Shown: one piece after another, positions 1 through 8,369 of the stretch | How the letters are laid out: each line of letters opens with the position of its first letter | Position numbering within the stretch: the first letter of the stretch is position 1 | From: Arcicella sp034931005 | GTDB taxonomy: Bacteria; Bacteroidota; Bacteroidia; Cytophagales; Spirosomataceae | NCBI RefSeq assembly: GCF_034931005.1 | Contig: NZ_JAYGIN010000023.1 | Span: 57,263 to 121,262 of the forward strand | Direction: 5' to 3' | Length of the DNA: 64,000 bases | Notes under the pieces: model-generated | Databases searched by the model: none | The model's input: the letters and a program-made list of their open reading frames with translations, nothing else | Told to the model about the DNA's origin: nothing | Program-made: the position numbers and the translations under genes

Positions 1-189
1 TCTGAACCAGCGGCACTTCTTCCAATGCAAATGCCTGCCGACATGATTACGGTAGAAAAACAAGCCGAAGACGTTCCTTACGATTTGAAATGCTACAAAG
101 ACAGTGAAGGAAACGCCTACGATTTTGGCTTTGGAATGAACTGGAAAGGTATCATCAAAGACGAACGTACCGTGAAATTTAAGAAATAG
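1..189 (+). CDS. GH3 beta-glucosidase, C-terminal fragment
   Basis: Open reading frame running in from the left edge; 62 residues and a TAG stop are visible. The tail contains PADMITVEKQ, DVPYDLKCY and YDFGFGMNWKG, which match the C-terminal fibronectin-III-like end of Bacteroidota glycoside hydrolase family 3 enzymes (BglX type), which remove terminal beta-glucosyl residues, usually in the periplasm. The catalytic domains lie outside the window, so substrate cannot be judged. It starts the run of glycosidases (GH3, GH1, GH78) in this part of the window. Family assignment rests on tail similarity only. Confidence 0.72.
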   Translation, partial: SEPAALLPMQMPADMITVEKQAEDVPYDLKCYKDSEGNAYDFGFGMNWKGIIKDERTVKFKK

Positions 190-202
190 TTTTCATTGAC
201 GA

Positions 203-368
203 TTTAGCACGCAGAAGACGCAGATACTTCGTAACGCAGATTTTTACAGATAAAATAGAACGACTAAATGTATTTTGTACAAACCTCAAAGTTTATGTAT
301 GTCTATTTTGTATAAGAGTAAATCTATAAAAATCTGCGGTTGAAAATCTGCGTCATCTGCGTGCTAAA
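203..368. repeat. Imperfect palindromic intergenic element
   Basis: Outer arms 203-225 and 346-368 are inverted complements with one mismatch (core ACGCAGAAGACGCAGAT). A second inner pair, around 234-251 and 330-341, repeats the CGCAGATTTTTA theme. It fills the gap between the GH3 tail and the AraC gene and could fold as a long hairpin that terminates GH3 transcription. Same general design as the element at 17653-17814. Confidence 0.7.
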
Positions 369-393
369 AAGTCAATTATTAACTCATCCAACA

Positions 394-1302
394 ATGAACA
401 AAACTGAAAAAATACCTACGCTCGAACCTTCAGACATGACGAGTTTTCACTCGCATACCATTGATTGGCAACCTGTAATTTCTAACACCAAACACCAATA
501 TTTTCATGTTAACCGCTTGGAGAATTTTGTCGATAAAATGACCTTTCCCCTGCCTCCACATCGCAAAACTATTTGCGATTTTTTGTATGTAAAAAAAGGT
601 CACTCCCAAAGAAGTAAAGGATTAAGTAGCTATGAGTTCGGAGAATCTTCCGTGTTTTTCTTGCCTGCCTATCAAATTACACAGCATGAGAAAATGAGTC
701 ACGATTGTGAAGGTTTCTTTTGTCATTTTGATGAAAAAATTTTTCAGTTTTTACCCAAGAATTACCTCCACGAAAATTACCTTTTCTTCCAATTTCAGTC
801 AAGCCCAATTATTAATATTTCGCCCGAAACTCAGAAACACATTGAGTCAATTTTAGAGCGTTTATTATTAATTTATGAAGATGACCAAGAGCTTAATAAA
901 AACATCATTGCATCTTATCTTTTGGTATTATTTGAGGAATTGAAAAAAGAGATTCCCAATCAGCACAAAAAGACTAAAAATGCCTTCTTTCAAGTAACTG
1001 AGCAATATAAAATAGCATTATCTCAGCATATTTATCAAAAACAAAGCATTACTGAATATGCACATATTTTGAATATTTCACCCAATTATCTCAATAAATG
1101 TGTAAAAAATTGTACCGATAAAACAGCCCAAGATTTACTCAATGAAATGCTCATTTTAGAAGCAAAAACATTGCTCAAATACTCCAATTTTCAGATTGCA
1201 GAAATCGCTGTAAACCTCTGTAATCAGACACCAAGTAACTTCTCCCGATTCTTTAAAAGCCAAACAGGAATTTCTCCTAAAGAATATGTTGAATTGTATT
1301 GA
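394..1302 (+). CDS. AraC family transcriptional regulator
   Basis: 302 residues. The N-terminal two thirds resemble a cupin-like effector domain. The C-terminal ~100 residues carry two helix-turn-helix motifs (ITEYAHILNISPNYLNKCV, then IAEIAVNLCNQTPSNFSRFFK) and the AraC signature ending TGISPKEY. The ATG at 394 is preferred to an in-frame TTG at 340, which lies inside the upstream palindrome. It sits directly before the TonB receptor gene, and its stop codon overlaps the first box of that gene's promoter, so it is the natural candidate activator of the receptor and perhaps of the dioxygenase cluster at 21 kb. The effector is unknown. Confidence 0.9.
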   Translation: MNKTEKIPTLEPSDMTSFHSHTIDWQPVISNTKHQYFHVNRLENFVDKMTFPLPPHRKTICDFLYVKKGHSQRSKGLSSYEFGESSVFFLPAYQITQHEKMSHDCEGFFCHFDEKIFQFLPKNYLHENYLFFQFQSSPIINISPETQKHIESILERLLLIYEDDQELNKNIIASYLLVLFEELKKEIPNQHKKTKNAFFQVTEQYKIALSQHIYQKQSITEYAHILNISPNYLNKCVKNCTDKTAQDLLNEMLILEAKTLLKYSNFQIAEIAVNLCNQTPSNFSRFFKSQTGISPKEYVELY

Positions 1303-1361
1303 TTTTGAATACAATTGGGTTATTTTTGATTCACAATTCCGCTTAATAATAATGACTTTTG
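1295..1361 (+). promoter_or_regulatory. Two-box promoter of the TonB receptor gene
   Basis: Box 1 TGTATTGATTTTGAATA at 1295-1311 and box 2 TTGATTCACAAT at 1326-1337 start exactly 31 bp apart. A -7-like element GACTTTTG (Bacteroidota consensus TAnnTTTG) lies at 1354-1361, about 40 bp before the ATG at 1401. Both boxes recur with the same spacing at 21060-21102. The two boxes also resemble each other (10 of 14 positions, TnTTGATTnnnAAT), as expected for repeated AraC half-sites. Confidence 0.7.
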
Positions 1362-1400
1362 TAATGTTTTTTATTGAAATATCACAAAAAAATCATCCCC

Positions 1401-4253
1401 ATGAATACATTATTATTATTGAAAAAAAACGGCATTTGTTTATTGCTAATCTTGTGTAGTCATATAATTTTTGCACAGAACAATAAAATTTCTGGAAAAG
1501 TTACAGACACGAAAGGAGAAGCCTTAGCGGGTGCATCGGTCACTATCAAAGGAGCAAATAAAGGCTCTTTGACTGACAAAAATGGAGACTTCTCAATTGC
1601 CAATGTTAATAATGGCACAGTCAAATTATCTATTTCATTTATTGGATTTACTACCAAAGAAGTAAACGTAACGGTTCCTCAAACAGCCGATTTGTCAGTT
1701 ACTTTAAGCGATGACGAGACTTCACTCGAAGAAGTTGTGGTTACAGGTGTTTTTGACAAACGTACCAAAATGAGTGCTTCGGTAGCTATTTCTACGCTCA
1801 ATGTCAAACAAATTGAAGCGGTTGTTCCGAATAGTTCTGCTGATTTACTCAAAAATCTGCCAGGCGTTTATGTCAATACTTCAAGAGGTGAAGTAGGAAA
1901 CTCTATTTATACAAGAGGTTTAAATTATAATGGTGGTTTTTTCTATGTTTCTATGCAGGAAGACGGCTTGCCAGTGATGGGTATTTCAGGACTTATCCAG
2001 CCAGATGCTTATCTTAGAGCAGATGCAACTATCAATAAAATAGAATCTGTGAGAGGTGGAACTGCCAGTATTTTAGGGCCAAATGCTCCAGGAGGTATCT
2101 TTAATTATGTTTCTAAAACTGGCGGACAAACATTTGCGGGTGAAGCTCGTGCCAGATTTGGATTGGAAGGAAATGGGAAAAATCCATATTATCGTGCTGA
2201 TTTCAACGTTGGAGGACCACTTTCTAAAGATAAAACCCTAACGTTTAATGTAGGTGGTTTTTATAGAAGTGCCGATGGCCCTAAATATCCTGGCTATAAA
2301 CTTAGTTATGGCGGACAAGTAAAGGCAAATATTATCAAAAACTACAAATCAGGTTCATTGAAACTTTATGCCAAAGTTTTGGACGATAATACGGCACAGT
2401 TTGAATATACGCCTTCGGTAGATTTCCAAAATCCAAGACCAGCAGGGAGTTTTACCAATACAAGTTCGACCTTGATTCAATCGCAACAATTTACGGTTTT
2501 GAAAGCCGTTTCAGGTGCATCGAAAGACATTAATTATGATACTCAGAAAGTGGGTTCTTATGATGAAAAATCAATCGGATTAAACTGGGAGCAAACTTTT
2601 GGTGAAGGTTGGACTTTCAACAATAATTTAAAATATTCTGATAAAGATAATATCAGCCAAACTACGGCGGTTGTTTTCCCTTTCAGAGTTGACCAAGTGG
2701 TGTTTTATGGGGTTAGTGGCAACGTTGCCAAATTTGGAACGTATGAATTTTACAATCCTACAACGGGTCAAAGCTACGGAACTGTACAACAATTGCCCCC
2801 AACGCCAACAAGTGGAGGTATTCGTTTTATTCCAAACAATTTGAGTTTACCAGGAGGCGATGTTTTACAAAATGCGGTATTCTACAATCCAAATCCGTAT
2901 GGAGAAGTTAGCATGAACGATTTTATCGACCAAGCTACTATTTCTAAAAAATTGAAAAACATGACCTTTACGGGTGGTTTGTATTACGCTTCAACTAAGG
3001 CGAACCGCTTCTCAATGATTCCTGCGGGACAAAGTTTTGCAACAGTTGAAAACCAACCTAAAACGGTAGCGATTAGATATACAAGTTTGGCAGGAACAAA
3101 ATTTGAATTGACAAACCCTAATGGAATTACCAACTTTGGCGGAAGTGGCGTTTATGAAAACGAAGCAAATATCAAACAAACAGCTTTGTTTTTGGGTCAT
3201 AACTGGGATATTACTGAAAAATTAAACTTCGACTGGGGTATTCGTGCCGAAACATTCAATATCAAATCAAGTTTTGTAACGCCAAAACGTGTTACTCCTG
3301 ATAGTCCAACGGGTGCAGACGGCAACGCTACAACTTTATACGATAACCGTTTATTTACGGCAAATCCAACGCAAAGTTTTGAAAAAACATTATCATTTAG
3401 CGACGTAATTTCATACTCAATGGGTTTAAACTATAAAATCCACGATGGATTGGCAGTTTATGGTCGCTATTCTCAAGGACGTAAAACACCTGATTTAAGT
3501 TACTTCATGGATATTGCCAATCAGCAACTTACCTCAAATATTTCGGTAGAAGCACAAGACATTAAAATGGCAGAATTTGGGGTAAAATACAGAAGTAGAA
3601 ACTTCAATTTATTCCTAACACCATTCTATACTTTGGCAGGAAACATTCCTAACTTCCAAATTTTCCAAAATACTGATGCCACTTATTATGCTCCTGCACG
3701 TGTATATCAAAAAATCGAAACAAAAGGTTTAGAATTGGAAGGAAATTATGTTTTCAACAAAAATTTCAGCCTTCGTGTTGTAGGTATTTTACAATCTTCG
3801 GTAGCAAAAGAATTTAGTGTTTGGTTAGCAAAAACGAATGGCCCTGCTGATGATGAAAAAGTGAGTTATAATGGTAATCAAAACGATAATATCGGTAATA
3901 TGTTTACCGTAACTCCGACATACAGTAACGATAAATTTACGGCATCAATCAACTGGCAATACATGGGTAAACGTTGGGCAAACGTTGGAAATGCCTTCCA
4001 ATTACCTTCATTCAACTCATTTGATTTGAATACTTCGTACAAAATCACGAATAAAGTACAAGCCAATTTATCGATAAATAACCTTTTCGATACTTACGGA
4101 ATCATGGGTTGGGCTGCTCCAGGTGGTTTCCCTGCGGCATTGGATACACAAGGATTTACCAAAGCAATGCTTGATGCTAATCCTCAAGCTATCTATGCAA
4201 CATTGCCAATCATGCCAAGAGCCTATTTCTTGACACTTTCATATAAATTTTAA
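1401..4253 (+). CDS. TonB-dependent outer-membrane receptor
   Basis: 950 residues. Signal peptide ends ICLLLILCSHIIFAQ. A carboxypeptidase-regulatory-like domain follows (about 27-110, ISGKVTDTKGEALAGASV), then the LEEVVVTG TonB-box/plug region with LKNLPGVYV and SIYTRGL, then a long beta-barrel ending in the aromatic terminus YFLTLSYKF. It imports a large or scarce ligand across the outer membrane using TonB energy. There is no SusD partner next to it, so it is not a classical SusC/SusD glycan pair. The ATG at 1401 is preferred over TTG at 1374 because it gives a normal signal peptide. The promoter is shared in design with the ring-cleavage dioxygenase, which suggests a phenolic or glycoside ligand (inference). 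Confidence 0.93.
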   Translation: MNTLLLLKKNGICLLLILCSHIIFAQNNKISGKVTDTKGEALAGASVTIKGANKGSLTDKNGDFSIANVNNGTVKLSISFIGFTTKEVNVTVPQTADLSVTLSDDETSLEEVVVTGVFDKRTKMSASVAISTLNVKQIEAVVPNSSADLLKNLPGVYVNTSRGEVGNSIYTRGLNYNGGFFYVSMQEDGLPVMGISGLIQPDAYLRADATINKIESVRGGTASILGPNAPGGIFNYVSKTGGQTFAGEARARFGLEGNGKNPYYRADFNVGGPLSKDKTLTFNVGGFYRSADGPKYPGYKLSYGGQVKANIIKNYKSGSLKLYAKVLDDNTAQFEYTPSVDFQNPRPAGSFTNTSSTLIQSQQFTVLKAVSGASKDINYDTQKVGSYDEKSIGLNWEQTFGEGWTFNNNLKYSDKDNISQTTAVVFPFRVDQVVFYGVSGNVAKFGTYEFYNPTTGQSYGTVQQLPPTPTSGGIRFIPNNLSLPGGDVLQNAVFYNPNPYGEVSMNDFIDQATISKKLKNMTFTGGLYYASTKANRFSMIPAGQSFATVENQPKTVAIRYTSLAGTKFELTNPNGITNFGGSGVYENEANIKQTALFLGHNWDITEKLNFDWGIRAETFNIKSSFVTPKRVTPDSPTGADGNATTLYDNRLFTANPTQSFEKTLSFSDVISYSMGLNYKIHDGLAVYGRYSQGRKTPDLSYFMDIANQQLTSNISVEAQDIKMAEFGVKYRSRNFNLFLTPFYTLAGNIPNFQIFQNTDATYYAPARVYQKIETKGLELEGNYVFNKNFSLRVVGILQSSVAKEFSVWLAKTNGPADDEKVSYNGNQNDNIGNMFTVTPTYSNDKFTASINWQYMGKRWANVGNAFQLPSFNSFDLNTSYKITNKVQANLSINNLFDTYGIMGWAAPGGFPAALDTQGFTKAMLDANPQAIYATLPIMPRAYFLTLSYKF

Positions 4254-4270
4254 TCGCTTTTTCATGATTA

Positions 4271-4316
4271 AATCGCCAATAAAGACAGCCTCAAAACTGT
4301 CTCTATTGGCGATTTT
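4271..4316 (+). terminator. Hairpin terminator after TonB receptor
   Basis: AATCGCCAAT at 4271-4280 pairs with ATTGGCGATT at 4305-4314, extended by AAGACAG/CTGTCT, followed by a short T run. It lies 17 bp after the receptor stop. Confidence 0.75.
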
Positions 4317-4355
4317 GAATACCAATAATTTTCAAAAGTTAAACATATTTTAAGC

Positions 4356-5531
4356 ATGAAAAAAGGATTTTTTTCTTACGAAAATGGCATTGTGCTTCTG
4401 ATGGCACTCACCTTTGGTTGTTTGTTTTTTGACCGTTTGGCACTTAATTTTTTGATGCCCTTCGTTGCCAAAGACTTGAATTTGAACAATACCCAAGTAG
4501 GACTTTTAGCAGGTGGATTATCTTTAACTTGGGCATTTTCGAGCTTTTTTTCTACGGCTTGGGCAGAAACCAACAATAAGAAAAAACTCGTTTTCATCAT
4601 TGCCGTTTTTACCTTTTCTGTTTGTTCTTTCGGGTCGGGTTTTGCGGTTTCGTTTACTACTTTATTATTGGCTCGCTTGATGATGGGTTTTGCCGAAGGC
4701 CCTGTTATTCCTTTGGCTCAAAATTTTGTAGAAAGAGAATCATCACCCAATCGTTTGGGACTTAATGCGGGGATTTTACAAGCCTTTGGCTCTGCTTTAT
4801 TTGGGTCAATTTTAGCCCCCGTTTTATTGGTTCAAATTGCCGAAAATATGGGTTGGCGAAATGCTTTTTATGTGGCGGGTGTTCCAGGTTTACTTTTTGG
4901 TTTATTAGCGTGGTTTTATGTGAAACCATCAACGGCTGAAAGTAAAGGTGAAAAGAATGATTCTTCGCTTAATATTTCAGAATTATTAGCTTACAATAAT
5001 ATCAAATGGGGCATTCCTGCGGCTTGTTGCGTGTTTGGATGGTGGTTTGCGACTTTACCATTTATTTCAAAATACTTTGTAGAGACACAAGGAATGTCGG
5101 CTGACCAAATGGGTAAAACAATGGGATTATTGGGTGTTTCGGGACTTGTTTCTTCGATTATTGTTCCTGCTTTGTCCGATAAAATTGGCAGAAAACCTGT
5201 TTTGTTAGTGGCAATTTCCATCGGAGTTTTATACCCTTTTGCAGTCTATTTTCTCAATGGTTCTGGACTTCAATTACCTGCCATATTTATTACTTACTGC
5301 ATGATGGGGACAATTCCTATCATTGCGGCGGTCATTCCTTCGGCAACTGTTCCAGACCATTTGAAAGCAAAAGCTATCGGTTTAGTTACGGCAATCGGTG
5401 AAATTGTTGGAGGCGTTTTGATTCCCGCATTGGCTGGTATTTTATCAGATAGTGTTGACCCATCAGCCTTTTTGTGGGTATCGTCGGTTTTGGCGGTTTT
5501 AGCGGTGTTTTTTGTCTCGAAACTTAAATAA
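4356..5531 (+). CDS. Major facilitator superfamily transporter
   Basis: 391 residues, about 12 hydrophobic segments. It shows the MFS loop between helices 2 and 3, DRLALNFLMPFVAKDLN at the first helix and LSDKIGRKPVLL between helices 6 and 7, typical of the anion/organic-acid symporter branch (ACS-like). It probably moves an organic acid, sugar acid or aromatic acid across the inner membrane. It lies downstream of the TonB receptor but beyond a terminator hairpin, followed by a flavoprotein gene on the same strand, so it could be the inner-membrane partner for the same substrate. The substrate cannot be read from sequence. Confidence 0.87.
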   Translation: MKKGFFSYENGIVLLMALTFGCLFFDRLALNFLMPFVAKDLNLNNTQVGLLAGGLSLTWAFSSFFSTAWAETNNKKKLVFIIAVFTFSVCSFGSGFAVSFTTLLLARLMMGFAEGPVIPLAQNFVERESSPNRLGLNAGILQAFGSALFGSILAPVLLVQIAENMGWRNAFYVAGVPGLLFGLLAWFYVKPSTAESKGEKNDSSLNISELLAYNNIKWGIPAACCVFGWWFATLPFISKYFVETQGMSADQMGKTMGLLGVSGLVSSIIVPALSDKIGRKPVLLVAISIGVLYPFAVYFLNGSGLQLPAIFITYCMMGTIPIIAAVIPSATVPDHLKAKAIGLVTAIGEIVGGVLIPALAGILSDSVDPSAFLWVSSVLAVLAVFFVSKLK

Positions 5532-5674
5532 AATCGAGTAGCATTAAGTTAGCAACATTCATACACAAGTACCATAAAACACTATTAATCAGCAAATTAA
5601 AACCCTTTAATCAACAAACTTCTACTACTTCTTAACATTAACAAAATTAACCTCTCATATTCGTAGAGTAAAAA

Positions 5675-7123
5675 ATGAAAAAAACTCAATCAGATGTAAT
5701 TATTATAGCAGCTGGAGCCGCAGGGTTAGCGGCCGCAGTTAGTGCTGCACAGAGTGGTCTATCGGTTACTGTTTTTGAAAAGAATGACGTGACAGGCGGC
5801 ACGGCAAACCGAGGAATGGGGCCATTGGGTATAGAAAGTCGCCACACCCGTGCGAGGCTCTTACAACCTACCAAAGATGAAGCTTTCAAAGTATTCATGG
5901 ATTACACACACTGGCGAGTAGATGCTAAATTGGTACGAGCTTTTTTGAATAAATCAGGTGATACTATCCATTGGCTTGAGTCTTTGGGAGTTGAATTTGT
6001 AGAACCTGCCACTTATTTCACAGGCTCATATCAAACATGGCATTTGGTTAAACCCGAAACAGGCCAACCTGGCCCTGGAGGAGCAGCAACTATGATGAAA
6101 ATATTGACTCAAAAAGCCATTGAATTAGGAGTAGATATCATACTCGAAAGTACTGTCAATCAAATCATTAAAGAAAATAATATTGTTGTAGGAGTAAAGG
6201 TAACCGATAAAGTAGGCAACAAAATTGAAGCAAGAGCCAAAGCGGTAATTGTAGCAACTGGTGGCTTTGGCAATAGCCCAGAAATGATAAGAGAACACAC
6301 AGGCTTTGAAATGGATAAAGACATTTACCCTTTCAGAATATCAGGAGTGACAGGTGATGGAATTCGTATGGCTTGGGAAGTTGGTGCTCAAAAAACCGAA
6401 ATGTCAATGGAATTAGTTTATGGAATGCCAGACCCTATGAATGTACCGCCTCAGTTGCACGAAGCCTGTCGTCAACCCCATTTATTCGTTAATTATTTAG
6501 GCGAAAGATTTATGAATGAAGCCATCATGGCAAATGTTACATTTACGGGCAATGCCCTTTCTCTTCAAAAAGATAAAACAGGATTTTTGATTTTTGATGA
6601 AAATATTCTTCAAATCATGGCGAATGATTTTGATACACGAAATCGAGTTTTTCCGAAAACTAATTTTGAAAATGCCCAAACCATTATCGACGCATATTTA
6701 GCATCTGGAAAAGGCAATTTTTATGTGGCTGATACCATTGAAGACCTTTGTCAACAAACAGGTCTGGACTTAGACGGATTGACAGAAACAATAAAAAATT
6801 ATAATGCTTTTTGTCAAAATGGCTATGATGAACAATTTAACAAAGAGAGAAAATATCTACGCCCGCTAACAGGCGGAAAATGGTATGCAGGACGGCATTT
6901 CCCGAGTGCTTACGGTAGTGCAGGTGGCATAAAAATTAATGAAAAAACAGAAGTAATTGGTCAAGATTGGAGACCTATCAAAGGGCTTTATGCGGCAGGG
7001 ACAGACGCTTGTTCCATTTACGGTGACAGTTATCCATTTATTTTCCCTGGAACTTCAATGGGTTTTGCCATTAATACAGGGAGAATTGCAGCTGAAAATA
7101 TTGTCAAAACCCCAAATTTGTAG
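5675..7123 (+). CDS. FAD-dependent oxidoreductase, fumarate reductase/ketosteroid dehydrogenase-like
   Basis: 482 residues of the FAD_binding_2 family. The N-terminal dinucleotide-binding fold reads VIIIAAGAAGLAAA, so the first glycine of the usual GxGxxG is alanine. A C-terminal FAD-contact stretch FIFPGTSMGFAINTGRIAAENI is intact, as is GKWYAGRHFPSAYGSAGG, the substrate-domain glycine-rich segment. Family members reduce or desaturate activated C=C bonds (fumarate, urocanate, 3-ketosteroids, enoates). There is no signal peptide and no haem or FMN domain, so it is a cytoplasmic single-domain type. Neighbours suggest it acts on an aglycone or ring intermediate. Exact reaction unknown. Confidence 0.82.
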   Translation: MKKTQSDVIIIAAGAAGLAAAVSAAQSGLSVTVFEKNDVTGGTANRGMGPLGIESRHTRARLLQPTKDEAFKVFMDYTHWRVDAKLVRAFLNKSGDTIHWLESLGVEFVEPATYFTGSYQTWHLVKPETGQPGPGGAATMMKILTQKAIELGVDIILESTVNQIIKENNIVVGVKVTDKVGNKIEARAKAVIVATGGFGNSPEMIREHTGFEMDKDIYPFRISGVTGDGIRMAWEVGAQKTEMSMELVYGMPDPMNVPPQLHEACRQPHLFVNYLGERFMNEAIMANVTFTGNALSLQKDKTGFLIFDENILQIMANDFDTRNRVFPKTNFENAQTIIDAYLASGKGNFYVADTIEDLCQQTGLDLDGLTETIKNYNAFCQNGYDEQFNKERKYLRPLTGGKWYAGRHFPSAYGSAGGIKINEKTEVIGQDWRPIKGLYAAGTDACSIYGDSYPFIFPGTSMGFAINTGRIAAENIVKTPNL

Positions 7124-7241
7124 CCTTGTTATAATCTAATCTTACCACAGATATACAAATATTGACTACTAATATACAATTGAAAGTTAGTTCGCATAAA
7201 TTTCTACAATTTTGTCTTTGAATGAACTAAAAAAAAAAGAA

Positions 7242-8183
7242 ATGAAAGCAATTGTTTTAAAAGAATTTGGCGGAATTGAAAACCTATTATTATCGGAAAT
7301 ACCTAAACCAAGTATTCAACCAAAGGAAGTATTAATTGAAGTAAAAGCTATTAGCATCAATCCTGTGGATGTTCGTACCAGAAGTGGTTCTGCTATGGCT
7401 CAACATCTAAAACAATATCTTCCATTGATTTTGGGTTGGGATATTTCAGGAATTGTGAGCGAAGTAGGAACTGAAGTTACAGATTTCAAACTTGGAGATG
7501 AAGTATTTGGCTTAGTCAATTTTTTGGGACATGGGAAAGCCTACGCCGAGTATGTGGCTGTACCAGCTAATCAATTGGCCATAAAACCATCAAATATCAA
7601 CTACGAAGAAGCCGCTGCGGCAACTTTAGCAGCTTTAACGGCATGGCAGTTTTTAAAAGAAAATGCTAAAATAAAACAAGGTGATAGAGTTTTGATTCAA
7701 GCTGCTTCTGGTGGAGTCGGTCATTATGCAGTTCAAATGGCCAAATATTTAGGAGCTTATGTTATTGGCGTTTCTTCTTCCAAAAACAGAGCATTTGTAT
7801 TGGCAATGGGGGCAGATGAACATATTGCTTATGATGAAAGTCCTTTTGAGGATATTAAACAAGATGTCGATATCGTAATAGATGCCTTTGCTCATGACAA
7901 TTTGTATAAATCTTTAAAAGTCATAAAAAAAGGGGGGAAAATCATCAGTCTATTACCCATGATTAGTGAGGATTTCTTACAAAAAGCAAAAGATAAAGAA
8001 GTTGAAGTCCTTTATTCGCTCGTAACATCAAGTGGAATAAACATGAAAGAAATTGCGGAACTTTTAGCAAAAGGCTTATTAATATCTAAAGTTTCTAAAA
8101 CCTACCCTTTTGACCAAATGGGTATAGCACATTTAGAAATGGAAACGGGAAAAACGATAGGAAAAATTGTAGTGAAGATATAA
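7242..8183 (+). CDS. NADP-dependent quinone oxidoreductase-like (MDR family)
   Basis: 313 residues starting MKAIVLKEFGG. It has the GroES-like N-domain followed by a Rossmann domain with AASGGVGHYAVQMAK at about 151-165, the NADPH-binding signature of zinc-independent medium-chain reductases. No structural or catalytic zinc ligands are evident. It would reduce quinones or alpha,beta-unsaturated carbonyls with NADPH. The ATG at 7242 is preferred over TTG at 7212. It follows the flavoprotein with a 118-bp gap, so two redox enzymes sit together between a transporter and a glucosidase; a shared pathway is plausible but not shown. Confidence 0.87.
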   Translation: MKAIVLKEFGGIENLLLSEIPKPSIQPKEVLIEVKAISINPVDVRTRSGSAMAQHLKQYLPLILGWDISGIVSEVGTEVTDFKLGDEVFGLVNFLGHGKAYAEYVAVPANQLAIKPSNINYEEAAAATLAALTAWQFLKENAKIKQGDRVLIQAASGGVGHYAVQMAKYLGAYVIGVSSSKNRAFVLAMGADEHIAYDESPFEDIKQDVDIVIDAFAHDNLYKSLKVIKKGGKIISLLPMISEDFLQKAKDKEVEVLYSLVTSSGINMKEIAELLAKGLLISKVSKTYPFDQMGIAHLEMETGKTIGKIVVKI

Positions 8184-8228
8184 ATAATTGCTTCGAAATA
8201 ACACAAATGTGCTTATTCTGTATTTTAG

Positions 8229-8303
8229 AAAACCTCCTGATAATTTTTAAACTTTCGGGAGGTTTAATTAAGCTTAGCCAACTCTTGAAGAGTTGGCTAA
8301 GCT
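8229..8303. repeat. Two adjacent intergenic hairpins
   Basis: First hairpin: AAACCTCC near 8230 with GGAGGTTT at 8258-8265, containing ACTTTCGGGA, the core of the family at 37401 and 59986. Second hairpin: AGCTTAGCCAACTCT (8271-8285) and its exact complement (8289-8303) around a 3-base loop. They probably end transcription between the MDR reductase and GH1 genes. Confidence 0.75.
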
Positions 8304-8369
8304 ACCAGAAAGCATTTTCCATTCCCTTACCAATTATACCAAAATCATGCATTCTAATCTCAAAAATCA

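Noticed and set aside
1401..5531. TonB receptor as part of a SusC/SusD glycan utilisation locus
   Set aside because: No SusD-like lipoprotein lies next to it; the following gene is an MFS transporter and the receptor lacks the usual SusC-type signature after the plug start.
5675..7123. 3-ketosteroid dehydrogenase and a steroid catabolic cluster
   Set aside because: The protein is shorter than typical KstD and the window lacks other steroid-specific genes such as KshA/B or an HsaA-type flavin monooxygenase; a general enoate or fumarate-type role is equally likely.
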